Shown here: positions 1 through 7,609 of the stretch, piece after piece
Layout of the letters: each line of letters begins with the position of its first letter
Position numbering within the stretch: position 1 is the stretch's first letter
Source: Cytobacillus gottheilii
Lineage (GTDB): Bacteria > Bacillota > Bacilli > Bacillales > Cytobacillaceae
Direction: 5' to 3'
Length of the DNA: 64,000 nucleotides
Assembly: GCF_001636345.1 (NCBI RefSeq)
Contig: NZ_KV440945.1
Span: 1,704,975-1,768,974, forward strand
The notes under the pieces: generated by a model
Databases searched by the model: none
What the model was told of the DNA's origin: nothing
What the model saw: the letters and a program-made list of their open reading frames with translations, nothing else
Translations under genes and position numbers: made by a program

Positions 1-76
1 AGGTATTTAAAAACGGAATCATCGAGGCTGGACAGGTAACTGTGCCATCAATGTCTATCCCAAAACGTTTCTTCAT
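1..76 (-). CDS. yqfW: YqfW-like nucleotidase, 5' part only
   Basis: Only the first 25 codons lie in the window; the gene runs off the left edge. The N-terminus reads MKKRFGIDIDGTVTCPAS, with the DxDGT motif (D8, D10) that is the nucleophile loop of HAD-superfamily phosphatases. This N-terminus and its place beside yqfX and ispG match B. subtilis YqfW, a putative 5'-nucleotidase of the deoxyribonucleotidase type. The ATG is preceded by AGGAG about nine bases upstream (plus-strand 86-90). The substrate cannot be told from this fragment. Confidence 0.8.
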   Translation of the reverse strand, partial: MKKRFGIDIDGTVTCPASMIPFLNT

Positions 77-105
77 TGTGTACTGCTCCTTTTATATGTA
101 GTAGA

Positions 106-121
106 AACCCTTATAAGGGTT
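106..121. repeat. 16-bp perfect palindrome upstream of yqfW
   Basis: AACCCTTATAAGGGTT is its own reverse complement. It sits 30 bases upstream of the yqfW start, where a promoter or operator would lie. It is not followed by a T run, so a terminator is unlikely. An operator for a dimeric repressor is an inference only. Confidence 0.5.
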
Positions 122-272
122 GTCGTTTCATGACTAGAAATGGCATCTTAAGACATGAGTACCTCTCATATCTTAACAAATGATTTGTAAACGCGAAAGA
201 ACTCAGTTCATATTGGCTCAAAAGTGGATAAACAGCCAGTATTTAGCATTGTAAAACGATCAAAATTGGCCA

Positions 273-300
273 TAATAATAACTGCTTCACCTGATACACT
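273..300 (+). promoter_or_regulatory. possible sigma-E-like promoter of yqfX
   Basis: TAATAAT, 13 bases, then GATACACT. The first matches 6 of 7 bases of the sigma-E -35 and the second 7 of 8 of the -10 (CATACAHT); the mismatch is the leading C. It lies about 30 bases before the yqfX start. Sporulation control of yqfX is an inference. Confidence 0.35.
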
Positions 301-331
301 TCAGCAGTGATAAGGAAAGCGAGGGATTTTG

Positions 332-730
332 ATGGCAGATCAAGATCAGAAATTCGATGGAAAAACAAATCATCGATATGGCACAGATATTGGTGAAGTT
401 GGAGAAGTAAAGCAATATGGTGCCTATGGAGCGGGAGACTTTACCGAAGAAACAGCAGCAGAGATTGCTGCTCCTGTCACAACTTATAACCGCAGCAGCA
501 GATCAGAGGTTAAGGATCAGCCTAAAGCAGGCGAAGGAAAAGGTGTTGGTTATACAGCCCTAATCCTTTCAATTCTTTCCCTATTCATCTGGCCGGTTTT
601 AATGGGAGCGGCGGGAATTGTTTTAGGCTTTGTTGCAAGCAGAAAGGGTTCTAAAACCCTCGGAGGATGGGCAATAGGAATTGGAGCAGTATCCATTATT
701 ATAGGTCTGTTCATATTGCCATTCTTTTAA
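332..730 (+). CDS. yqfX: YqfX-like small membrane protein
   Basis: This 132-residue protein has a hydrophilic, acidic N-terminal half of about 70 residues and two hydrophobic helices near residues 72-98 and 104-130, separated by a short SRKGSKTLGG loop. That layout, and the place next to ispG, match B. subtilis YqfX, of unknown function; the helix pair resembles DUF4190-type domains. The ATG at 332 is preferred over the TTG just before it because of the spacing to GAGGG at 321-325. The N-terminal part probably stays in the cytoplasm. No catalytic motif is visible. Confidence 0.75.
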   Translation: MADQDQKFDGKTNHRYGTDIGEVGEVKQYGAYGAGDFTEETAAEIAAPVTTYNRSSRSEVKDQPKAGEGKGVGYTALILSILSLFIWPVLMGAAGIVLGFVASRKGSKTLGGWAIGIGAVSIIIGLFILPFF

Positions 731-740
731 ACAGCAGATA

Positions 741-776
741 AAAAAAGAGTCCGGCTTTGGAGCCGGGCTCTTTTCT
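741..776. terminator. bidirectional terminator between yqfX and ispG
   Basis: A 10-bp stem (747-756 with 761-770, one wobble pair) with loop TTGG is flanked by an A run on the left and a T-rich run on the right. It can therefore end both convergent transcripts. Confidence 0.9.
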
Positions 777-779
777 TGT

Positions 780-1910
780 TTATTGAGTAATGATTTCTTC
801 TTTTTCAGCTTTTGCTTTCTCTTCGGCTTGTTTTGCGAAGTATTCTTCAGCAATTTTATCAATTTCTATTTTTAATTCTTCTACCATGGTTGCTTCAGGT
901 ACTTTACGAACAATTTCTCCTTTGCGGAAAAGCAAGCCTTCTCCACGGGCACCTGCAATGCCTATGTCAGCCTCACGAGCTTCACCAGGACCGTTAACAG
1001 CGCAGCCTAAAACAGCTACTTTGATTGGAGCTTTTATTGTTGAGATATACTCTTCCACTTCGTTTGCGATTGAAATTAGATCAATTTCAATACGACCGCA
1101 TGTAGGACATGAAATAAGTGTTGCAGCATTAGAAGAAAGACCGAATACTTTTAGCAGTTCCCTTGCTACCTTTACCTCTTCAACAGGGTCAGCACTTAAA
1201 GAAATACGAAGGGTATTCCCAATTCCTTTACTTAAAATGGCTCCTAGGCCAGCAGCACTTTTTACAGTACCGGCAAAAAGGGTTCCTGACTCTGTGATGC
1301 CAAGGTGAAGCGGGTAATCAAAAGCCATAGACGCTTTTTCATAAGCTTCAATAGCCAAATTTACATCTGAAGCCTTCATCGACACGATAATATCGTGGAA
1401 ATCAAGATCCTCAAGAATTTTGATGTGATGTAAGGCACTTTCTACCATGCCATCAGCTGTTGGATAGCCGTATTTTTCCAGAATTCTTTTTTCTAAAGAA
1501 CCTGCGTTTACACCAATTCGAATTGGAATTCCTTTAGCTTTTGCCGCTTTAACAACAGCTTCTACTTTTTCGCGTCTGCCGATGTTACCAGGATTGATTC
1601 GGATTTTATCTGCTCCGCCTTCGATTGCTTTTAAAGCAAGCTTATAATCAAAGTGGATATCGACAACAAGTGGAATATTAATTCTCTTTTTAATTTCAGC
1701 AATCGCATTAGCAGCTCTTTCATCAGGGCATGCTACACGGACAACTTGACAGCCTGCTTCTTCAAGACGTTTGATCTCTGCAACAGTTGCCTCAACGTCA
1801 TGTGTCTTTGTTGTTGTCATGCTTTGTATAAATAATTCGTTGCTTCCGCCAATAGTTAAAGGACCAACTTTTACTGGTCTCGTTTTTGTACGATGTATCA
1901 TCTCAGTCAA
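780..1910 (-). CDS. ispG: 4-hydroxy-3-methylbut-2-enyl-diphosphate synthase (flavodoxin)
   Basis: IspG (GcpE) converts MEcPP to HMBPP with a [4Fe-4S] cluster in the MEP isoprenoid pathway, in the cytosol. The 376-residue protein carries the TIM-barrel start ([17 protein letters not shown]) and the cluster ligands in the C-terminal part: CPTCGR and the later C in [13 protein letters not shown], followed by the conserved E. The start is taken as TTG at 1910: GGAG lies 10 bases upstream and the protein then begins MTEMIHRTK, like B. subtilis IspG (377 residues). A longer reading from an ATG at 1937 has no good ribosome binding site. The gene is monocistronic, with its own promoter and a shared terminator. 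Confidence 0.97.
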   Translation of the reverse strand: MTEMIHRTKTRPVKVGPLTIGGSNELFIQSMTTTKTHDVEATVAEIKRLEEAGCQVVRVACPDERAANAIAEIKKRINIPLVVDIHFDYKLALKAIEGGADKIRINPGNIGRREKVEAVVKAAKAKGIPIRIGVNAGSLEKRILEKYGYPTADGMVESALHHIKILEDLDFHDIIVSMKASDVNLAIEAYEKASMAFDYPLHLGITESGTLFAGTVKSAAGLGAILSKGIGNTLRISLSADPVEEVKVARELLKVFGLSSNAATLISCPTCGRIEIDLISIANEVEEYISTIKAPIKVAVLGCAVNGPGEAREADIGIAGARGEGLLFRKGEIVRKVPEATMVEELKIEIDKIAEEYFAKQAEEKAKAEKEEIITQ

Positions 1911-1971
1911 TGGAGATTCGCTCCTTTTTTTATTCATAAATTTAAAGAACTATGAAAAGAAAGTTCACTTT

Positions 1972-2001
1972 ATTGTATCAATGAAAGACTGAAGTTGACA
2001 A
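1972..2001 (-). promoter_or_regulatory. sigma-A promoter of ispG
   Basis: On the minus strand TTGTCA (1996-2001) and TACAAT (1972-1977) are 18 bases apart, each 5 of 6 to consensus, about 60 bases before the TTG start of ispG. Confidence 0.65.
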
Positions 2002-2051
2002 GAATGATGCAATGAAACTCTTATGTTTAACACTGCCTTAATATTATTTGT

Positions 2052-2375
2052 TTATTTATAAGAAGGGAATTTGTAAGTTTTCCCATTTTGTATTTGCTCA
2101 GGCTGTATGCCGTTATTTAAGGTTTGGAAATCATTTACAACCGTTTCGATAGCAACAGGAACAGGACCGCCCAGCTCGGCTTCCATAATAGTTAAAACAG
2201 TTTCCCCTGGACCGACTTGCTCTTCAAAATATTCAAGGCCTGCTGATTGATGATCCGCTGCAGAGGCTTCTACGGCTATCTCTTTATTCTGATCTGGAAG
2301 TGTACCTTTGGTTAAGTCAAAGTAGATAGCGTAAATACAAAGAATGGATAGGATGAAAGCTGATAGTCTCTTCAT
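2052..2375 (-). CDS. yqfZ: YqfZ-like small secreted or anchored protein
   Basis: The 107-residue protein starts with a hydrophobic helix (MKRLSAFILSILCIYAIYFDL) that acts as a signal or anchor, followed by an outside domain of about 80 residues. The outside part (GPGETVLTIMEAELGGPVP ... NGIQPEQIQNGKTYKFPSY) looks like a divergent LysM module ending in the usual QxGxxYxFP phrase. The ATG at 2375 is chosen for its GGGGGG ribosome binding site; a reading from 2438 would add 21 unlikely residues. Position and layout match B. subtilis YqfZ, of unknown function. The region upstream (2400-2440) has a weak sigma-G-like match only. Confidence 0.7.
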   Translation of the reverse strand: MKRLSAFILSILCIYAIYFDLTKGTLPDQNKEIAVEASAADHQSAGLEYFEEQVGPGETVLTIMEAELGGPVPVAIETVVNDFQTLNNGIQPEQIQNGKTYKFPSYK

Positions 2376-2455
2376 ATTGGATGGCCCCCCAGGAATAATA
2401 TTCGTGCTTATCCAATATGTATGCCCGTCCTTTTCCATTTATTCATTAAAAACAG

Positions 2456-2482
2456 CAAAAAAACGCGCAATGCGCGTTTTTA
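2456..2482 (-). terminator. terminator of the DUF1189 gene
   Basis: ACGCG-CAATG-CGCGT flanked by A and T runs lies just past the stop of the gene at 2492-3268, reading leftward. It is nearly symmetric, so it could act in both directions. Confidence 0.8.
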
Positions 2483-2491
2483 TCAAATATG

Positions 2492-3268
2492 TTAAGATTT
2501 TTTTGGCTGAGGGACCTCTTTAATTGCAAGCAGCAGCACAATAACTCCCACAAGCCAGCTGATCATTGCTCCGTTAGGGACAACGGTTTGCAGTGAAGCC
2601 ATTACGGTAAAGAAAACAGTTGATAATGTTATACTGTATGCAGACATGCGCCAAGTGTGGCGATATTGCAAATTGCGGTTTAGCATGCGTTTGATCAAGA
2701 GGCCAATTAAAGCAAGAATAGATACCTCAATAAATCGCAGGCCAGCTGAGAACAGATAAATAAAAATAGCCATAATCGGAAGTACAATAACTAAGAATGA
2801 ATCAGCTGCCGCTAAATATTCAGTAACTTCTTGTTTAGAGAAGGTCATTCCAGTCAGCATGCTGTAATCATAGGTTTGTACTTGGCCGCCAGCAACAAAA
2901 ACAAATTCATCTTTTAACAATGCAACCGTATTTTGGTCAGAACGAATATCTGCACTCGTTATTGTTCCAGTGGAATCAAATTGGATGGTCATATCATCTG
3001 CAGGAATTGTTATTGGTTTGTTTTCATCTGAGTGAAGCTCTCCATCTTCAATGTAAAAGTCAGGAAATTCATTCTCAATGCTGTTTTTGATTTCTTCAAC
3101 ACTATTCACAATGGAGGTGCTAAGAAAATAAATGGTCGGAATGACAGCGATAAAAGTGAGGAAAAATACATACAAAATGGTTTTTCCAATTCCTTGAAAG
3201 CGGAATAAACTAATATCTTTTGGAGAGTATAAGCTTTTAATAAACTGTTTAAAAATATTCATCTTCAT
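2492..3268 (-). CDS. yqgB: DUF1189 membrane protein (YqgB-like)
   Basis: The 258-residue protein has one hydrophobic helix near residues 29-52, then an outside domain of about 100 residues (residues 55-155), then four or so helices (about 158-178, 180-195, 208-228, 232-250). This pattern and the motif IKSLYSPKDISLFRFQGIGKTI fit the DUF1189 family, represented in B. subtilis by YqgB. The function is not known. No catalytic residues stand out. The start is ATG at 3268 or the second ATG six bases later; the ribosome binding site AAAGGGTG is rather far from both. Confidence 0.8.
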   Translation of the reverse strand: MKMNIFKQFIKSLYSPKDISLFRFQGIGKTILYVFFLTFIAVIPTIYFLSTSIVNSVEEIKNSIENEFPDFYIEDGELHSDENKPITIPADDMTIQFDSTGTITSADIRSDQNTVALLKDEFVFVAGGQVQTYDYSMLTGMTFSKQEVTEYLAAADSFLVIVLPIMAIFIYLFSAGLRFIEVSILALIGLLIKRMLNRNLQYRHTWRMSAYSITLSTVFFTVMASLQTVVPNGAMISWLVGVIVLLLAIKEVPQPKKS

Positions 3269-3394
3269 TTAGTTGTAAACACACCCTTTTTCGTATTCAC
3301 TGCCTATTCTAGCTTGTTCATTAATGATGTACAAGTAAATGGAAATGTCTAAATAATGAAACGTTTGTAATCATTTTGTAATATAAACACCAAA

Positions 3395-3411
3395 TGTTAA
3401 GCTAATGTAAA
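3395..3411 (-). promoter_or_regulatory. possible two-repeat Pho box, reverse orientation
   Basis: On the minus strand TTTACA (3406-3411) and TTAACA (3395-3400) start exactly 11 bases apart, the spacing of PhoP repeats. They lie about 110 bases upstream of the Na/Pi transporter gene but on the opposite strand from it. Only two repeats are good, against four at pstS, so this is tentative. Confidence 0.3.
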
Positions 3412-3513
3412 TTTAACTTAATAATTCTTTACTTTTGGTTGTACACCCATAATAATTGTAAGGGGTTTTGAAGAATATTGTCGATTGATTATTAAAAGTA
3501 GGGGTTGAAATTT

Positions 3514-5145
3514 TTGGAACTAGATGTTCAGCAAATGATATTCCAATTTCTTGGAGGACTCGGGATTTTTCTTTACGGTATTAAAACGATGGGGGATGGA
3601 CTCCAAAAATCCGCTGGTGATCGATTAAGAGATTTACTGGACAGATTTACAACGAATCCGTTAATGGGGGTATTAGCGGGTATACTTGTTACGATTTTAA
3701 TACAAAGCAGTTCGGCAACAACTGTTATTACGGTTGGTTTAGTAAGTGCCGGATTTATGACACTGCGTCAGGCAATTGGTGTCATCATGGGTGCAAATAT
3801 TGGAACAACTGTTACAGCATTTATTATTGGAATTGATGTCGGTGAATACGCATTGCCTATTCTTGCTGTAGGTGCAATTCTAATATTCTTTATAAAAAAT
3901 AAAAAGGTCAATAATATTGGTCAAATATTATTTGGCTTTGGAGCATTGTTCTATGGTTTAGAGCTGATGAGTGGCGGAATGAAGCCGTTGAGAAGCTTAG
4001 AGGCATTTCATGACTTAACTGTCAGCATGAGTTCCAATCCAATTCTTGGTGTAGTGGTGGGAACAGTATTTACTGTTATCGTTCAAAGCTCCAGTGCAAC
4101 AATCGGAATTCTGCAGGGCTTATTTGCAGAAGATTTAATTCGTTTGGACGCGGCCTTGCCTGTTTTATTTGGTGATAATATTGGTACAACCATTACAGCT
4201 GTTTTAGCTGCTATCGGTGCATCTGTTGCGGCAAGAAGAGCTGCAGCTGTCCATGTTATTTTTAACATCGTTGGAACGACCATTTTCTTGATTTTATTAA
4301 CACCATTTACCTATTTAATTGAAGTTCTACAATCTGCTCTGGGTCTGAATCCGCAAATGACGATTGCATTCTCGCATGGTATTTTTAATATATCGAATAC
4401 TCTTATTCAGCTTCCGTTTGTAGCTGTGTTGGCGTATATCGTAACAAAGCTTATACCTGGTGAAGATTCAGTTATTGAATATAAAGCCAAGCATCTTGAT
4501 CCTGTATTCATTCAGCAGTCGCCGTCGATTGCTTTAGGACAGGCTAAAGAAGAAGTATTAAGGATGGGGCAGTTTTCTGTTAAAGGGCTAGAAGAAACGC
4601 AAGATTTCCTGACAAATGGACATCAAAAGCATTCTGATAATGCTTATCAGCTTGAAGAAGCCATTAACAATCTGGACAGAAAGATTACAGATTATCTCGT
4701 ATTATTGTCGACAAGCTCACTGTCAGAACATGAATCTGAAGAACATACCATGCTGATGGACACAGTTCGTGATATTGAACGAATTGGCGATCACTTTGAG
4801 AATATTATTGAATTGATCGAATTTAAAAAGGCGAATAAAGTGTCCATTACAGATAAAGCGATGAATGATTTGCAGGAGATGTTCGGCTTAACTATTTCTA
4901 CTGTGAAAGAAGCGCTTCAGGCATTAGATCATAAAGATAAAGACGCTGCCATCGATGTAGTCAAAAAAGAGGAACAAATTGACCAGATGGAAAGAAAACT
5001 CCGCAAGCAGCATATCCAGCGCTTAAACGAAGGATTATGCACAGGTCAATCAGGGATCGTATATGTAGATATTGTCAGCAATCTCGAAAGAATTGGAGAT
5101 CATGCCGTCAATATTGCTGAAGCTATACTTGGTGAAGCAAAGTAA
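3514..5145 (+). CDS. Na/Pi cotransporter family protein with C-terminal PhoU domain
   Basis: The 543-residue membrane protein belongs to the Na+-dependent phosphate cotransporter family (NptA/PNaS type). The N-terminal 310 residues hold two inverted halves, each with the family's QSSSAT signature (ILIQSSSATTVI and VIVQSSSATIGI). Residues about 340-540 form a PhoU-like helical bundle with two ERIGDH motifs. It likely takes up or exports phosphate, with the PhoU part as a regulatory module. TTG at 3514 is chosen, 10 bases after GGGG; a TTG at 3505 overlaps that site. It is monocistronic. I recall no equivalent between yqgB and yqgC in B. subtilis, where YqeW is a shorter relative elsewhere. Confidence 0.88.
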   Translation: MELDVQQMIFQFLGGLGIFLYGIKTMGDGLQKSAGDRLRDLLDRFTTNPLMGVLAGILVTILIQSSSATTVITVGLVSAGFMTLRQAIGVIMGANIGTTVTAFIIGIDVGEYALPILAVGAILIFFIKNKKVNNIGQILFGFGALFYGLELMSGGMKPLRSLEAFHDLTVSMSSNPILGVVVGTVFTVIVQSSSATIGILQGLFAEDLIRLDAALPVLFGDNIGTTITAVLAAIGASVAARRAAAVHVIFNIVGTTIFLILLTPFTYLIEVLQSALGLNPQMTIAFSHGIFNISNTLIQLPFVAVLAYIVTKLIPGEDSVIEYKAKHLDPVFIQQSPSIALGQAKEEVLRMGQFSVKGLEETQDFLTNGHQKHSDNAYQLEEAINNLDRKITDYLVLLSTSSLSEHESEEHTMLMDTVRDIERIGDHFENIIELIEFKKANKVSITDKAMNDLQEMFGLTISTVKEALQALDHKDKDAAIDVVKKEEQIDQMERKLRKQHIQRLNEGLCTGQSGIVYVDIVSNLERIGDHAVNIAEAILGEAK

Positions 5146-5170
5146 AAAAGGTGAATACTTATTACTTGAA

Positions 5171-5199
5171 AAGCAAGAGGAGGGTCCTCTTGCTTTTTT
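5171..5199 (+). terminator. terminator of the Na/Pi cotransporter gene
   Basis: An 11-bp perfect stem (5171-5181 with 5185-5195) is followed by a run of T. Confidence 0.92.
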
Positions 5200-5296
5200 A
5201 TGTGCACTTTTTTTACTGCTTACTTTTCAAGTGATGAATGAAATAGTACAATAAGGAAGATTTTAAATCGGATATTATTGGCAGGGAGCTGATCAG

Positions 5297-5779
5297 ATGG
5301 AGGCCATCAATTGGATTATTATTGGTGTCTTATTTGTTATTGCATTTGTAGGACTTGTATATCCCATTATTCCAAGTGTTCTTTTTATAGCGGCAGGTTT
5401 TGTGCTTTATGGATTTTTATTTTCTTTTGAACCGTTTAGCTGGCTGTTTTGGAGTATTCAAATTCTCTTTGTCATTTTGCTTTTTACGGCAGACTATGCA
5501 GCAAATTTAATTGGTGTAAAAAAATATGGCGGCAGCAAAGCCGGCATTTGGGGAAGTACGATTGGCTTATTAGTTGGTCCGTTTGTTATTCCAGTTCTGG
5601 GGATATTAATTGGTCCATTTTTAGGTGCCGTTATTGCTGAAGTCGCTGTTCATAGAAAGAACTTGAAAGAAGCTGCGAAAATCGGATTTGGGTCAGTTGT
5701 TGGCTTTGTCAGCAGTGTCGTGACAAAAGGAATTATTCAAGCGATTATGATTATTTATTTCTTTTTTGTCGTCTTGTAA
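5297..5779 (+). CDS. yqgC: DUF456 membrane protein (YqgC-like)
   Basis: This 160-residue protein is almost wholly hydrophobic, with about five helices, and carries the glycine-rich DUF456 signature ([25 protein letters not shown]). It matches YqgC of B. subtilis in family, size and position just before sodA. Function is unknown; the GxxxG-rich helices suggest tight packing or a glycine-zipper fold. The ATG has GGGAGCTGATC upstream. It stands alone and ends at a terminator. Confidence 0.85.
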   Translation: MEAINWIIIGVLFVIAFVGLVYPIIPSVLFIAAGFVLYGFLFSFEPFSWLFWSIQILFVILLFTADYAANLIGVKKYGGSKAGIWGSTIGLLVGPFVIPVLGILIGPFLGAVIAEVAVHRKNLKEAAKIGFGSVVGFVSSVVTKGIIQAIMIIYFFFVVL

Positions 5780-5792
5780 ATGTGAAAAGCGT

Positions 5793-5828
5793 GCAGGCGT
5801 CAGCTGTATGCTGACGCTGCCTGTTTTT
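5793..5828. terminator. terminator after yqgC, convergent with the fnr-like gene
   Basis: CAGGC plus GTCAGC pair with GCTGAC and GCCTG around a TGTAT loop, with a small bulge, followed by TTTTT. Confidence 0.85.
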
Positions 5829-5842
5829 GCATTTTAAAGTAT

Positions 5843-6538
5843 TTAGTTAACCCCACAAATTTCTATTGGGCAGTGCTGACAGTCCACTTCTCTTTTTAAA
5901 TGAGACATATCTTTTATAGTGAATTTTTGATTTTCATAGGAGATAATTCCATCTTCACGTAATTCCTTCAGAAGTCTCTGCACAACCTCGCGAGTACCAA
6001 ATGTTAAGTTTGCCAGCTCCTGATGTGTAAGAATAAGGTCAATTAAAATTCCCTCTTCCGTTCGAACTCCATAGCTGTTAGCGAGACGGATCAGCATTGA
6101 GTATAGTCCGCCCTTTTTTCCATTGATGATTAAGTCTTGGCATTTCATTTGCGCTTTTAGATAACGGGTGCTGAGCCAGGAGGTTAAACTCGCCAGGAGC
6201 TTCTTATCATTTAAAAGGTATTCCTCAAATTGTTCTCTCTTAATTTTAAGAAGTTCACAGTCGCTTAGCGTCTTGACAAAAAAATGATAGGAAGGATTAT
6301 CTTTAAATAATTGGTACTCAATAATAATTTCTTCGTCCTTTAATATTTTTAATATAAATTCTTTGCCCTTAATATGGTGCCTGCCCAGTGCCAGGTTACC
6401 GGACATGAGCAGGTAAATATAATCAACAGGATCTTTTTCTTGGAAAAGAATTGTATCTGCCTTGATATGCACGACTCTTTCATTTGCTATAAACTGCTGA
6501 ATCAGCAGGCTGTAAAATGAGATATTAAAATCAGACAT
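5843..6538 (-). CDS. Crp/Fnr-family regulator with Fnr-type iron-sulfur ligands
   Basis: The 231-residue protein has an N-terminal cyclic-nucleotide-like sensory barrel (about 1-115), a long dimer helix and a C-terminal winged helix (about 145-215). The tail has C220-x2-C223-x4-C228, the same spacing as the [4Fe-4S] ligands of B. subtilis Fnr, and D135 in CQDLIINGKKGGLYS lines up with that protein's fourth ligand Asp. It is therefore probably an oxygen or redox sensor. The recognition helix reads GTREVVQRLLKEL, unlike B. subtilis Fnr (ARESVNRML as I recall it), so its DNA target may differ. The gene is divergent from sodA. No clear TGTGA-N6-TCACA site is seen nearby. It could be the main Fnr or a paralogue. 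Confidence 0.87.
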   Translation of the reverse strand: MSDFNISFYSLLIQQFIANERVVHIKADTILFQEKDPVDYIYLLMSGNLALGRHHIKGKEFILKILKDEEIIIEYQLFKDNPSYHFFVKTLSDCELLKIKREQFEEYLLNDKKLLASLTSWLSTRYLKAQMKCQDLIINGKKGGLYSMLIRLANSYGVRTEEGILIDLILTHQELANLTFGTREVVQRLLKELREDGIISYENQKFTIKDMSHLKREVDCQHCPIEICGVN

Positions 6539-6881
6539 TTTGTCACTTCCTTATTGGATGCTATATCTCGATTTAAAGCAAAAGTTGTCATGGTGTCAAT
6601 ACAGTTAAGGTGCTGTTTTACCTTGTTTATGAACGATTCTTTGCATAGAATATTGCCGTGTAAACATTTAGTAGATATTTGACAATTTAGCGAAATTTGC
6701 TCGTTTTCATGCTTTTAAGAGAATATTTGCGAAAAAAAGGGGTATTTTAACTTTGTCAGCAAAGCGTTTTGTTTGAAAGAACAGGCTATCTTTGGTAATC
6801 TAACTTTGAAGTTCTTGAAGTTTCTTAAAATAAAGTGGCTTTGAGACTGAAACTATTCATATACATAGGGAGGAATTTAAA
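6539..6881. other. divergent intergenic region between the Fnr-like gene and sodA
   Basis: This 343-base AT-rich stretch should hold both promoters. The clearest candidate for sodA is TTGAAA (6773-6778), 17 bases, TAATCT (6796-6801). No Fnr box, no sigma-B promoter and no open frame with a ribosome binding site were found. Confidence 0.6.
6773..6801 (+). promoter_or_regulatory. candidate sigma-A promoter of sodA
   Basis: TTGAAA and TAATCT are separated by 17 bases. The -35 is 5 of 6; the -10 is weak but keeps the first TA and the last T. Confidence 0.4.
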
Positions 6882-7490
6882 ATGGCTTTTGAATTACCAC
6901 AATTACCTTACGCATACGATGCTTTAGAACCTCATATTGACAAAGAAACAATGAATATCCATCACACAAAACACCATAACACATATGTGACAAACTTAAA
7001 TAATGCGTTAGAAGGGAACGAAGAGCTACTTTCTAAATCAGTAGAAGAAGTAATTTCTAACCTTGATGCAGTTCCTGAGTCAGCTCGTACTGCTGTACGC
7101 AATAATGGCGGCGGCCATGCTAATCACTCTCTTTTCTGGCAAGTAATTGCTCCAAATGCAGGCGGAGAGCCAACTGGTGAGCTTGCAGATGCAATCACTG
7201 GCAAGTTTGGCAGCTTTGATGCTTTCAAAGAAGAGTTTGCTAAAGCGGCAACGACTCGTTTCGGTTCTGGCTGGGCTTGGCTTGCAGTAAACAATGGTGA
7301 GTTAGAAGTGACTAGCACACCAAACCAAGACTCTCCATTAATGGAAGGCAAAACTCCAGTCTTAGGATTAGATGTTTGGGAGCATGCATACTACTTAAAC
7401 TATCAAAACCGTCGTCCTGAGTATATCAACTCTTTCTGGAACGTTGTAAACTGGGATGAAGTTTCTAAACGCTATAGCGCTGCAAAATAA
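6882..7490 (+). CDS. sodA: superoxide dismutase [Mn]
   Basis: SodA converts superoxide to oxygen and hydrogen peroxide in the cytosol. The 202-residue sequence is a standard single-domain Mn/Fe-SOD with metal ligands H27, H82, D164 and H168 (in the [15 protein letters not shown] signature). The residues [11 protein letters not shown] and the overall sequence are those of Bacillus Mn-SODs. A strong GGGAGG site precedes the ATG. It is monocistronic, with a strong terminator. The divergent neighbour is an iron-sulfur regulator, which makes redox control of this gene plausible but unproven. Confidence 0.98.
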   Translation: MAFELPQLPYAYDALEPHIDKETMNIHHTKHHNTYVTNLNNALEGNEELLSKSVEEVISNLDAVPESARTAVRNNGGGHANHSLFWQVIAPNAGGEPTGELADAITGKFGSFDAFKEEFAKAATTRFGSGWAWLAVNNGELEVTSTPNQDSPLMEGKTPVLGLDVWEHAYYLNYQNRRPEYINSFWNVVNWDEVSKRYSAAK

Positions 7491-7502
7491 TAACGTTAAA
7501 TC

Positions 7503-7532
7503 AAGCACAGCAGATTTTCTGCTGTGCTTTTT
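7503..7532 (+). terminator. sodA terminator
   Basis: A 12-bp perfect stem (7503-7514 with 7518-7529) is followed by TTTT. Confidence 0.93.
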
Positions 7533-7541
7533 AAATTCTAA

Positions 7542-7607
7542 AGGGCAATTTTGCATAATGCATTGCCCTATGTTAAAAACTACCCTTAGAACCAAAGGGG
7601 AGTTTTT
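7542..7607 (+). promoter_or_regulatory. two-hairpin leader in front of the MFS gene, burying its ribosome binding site
   Basis: The first hairpin pairs AGGGCAA (7542-7548) with TTGCCCT (7563-7569) and encloses a smaller inverted repeat TGCATAATGCA. The second pairs AAAAACT and CCCTT (7575-7581, 7583-7587) with AAGGG and AGTTTTT (7595-7599, 7601-7607), with a single A/G mismatch and a 7-base loop. The right arm contains AAAGGGGAG, the only ribosome binding site for the ATG at 7610, and ends in a T run, so the second hairpin could stop transcription or block translation. There is hardly room for a separate promoter between the sodA terminator and this leader. Confidence 0.6.
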
Positions 7608-7609
7608 TT

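Noticed and set aside
790..1308. 172-codon open frame opposite ispG
   Set aside because: Shadow frame inside a certain gene, with Ser/Pro/Ala-rich composition and no ribosome binding site.
6600..6881. Fnr box TGTGA-N6-TCACA or sigma-B promoter before sodA
   Set aside because: No adequate match on either strand.
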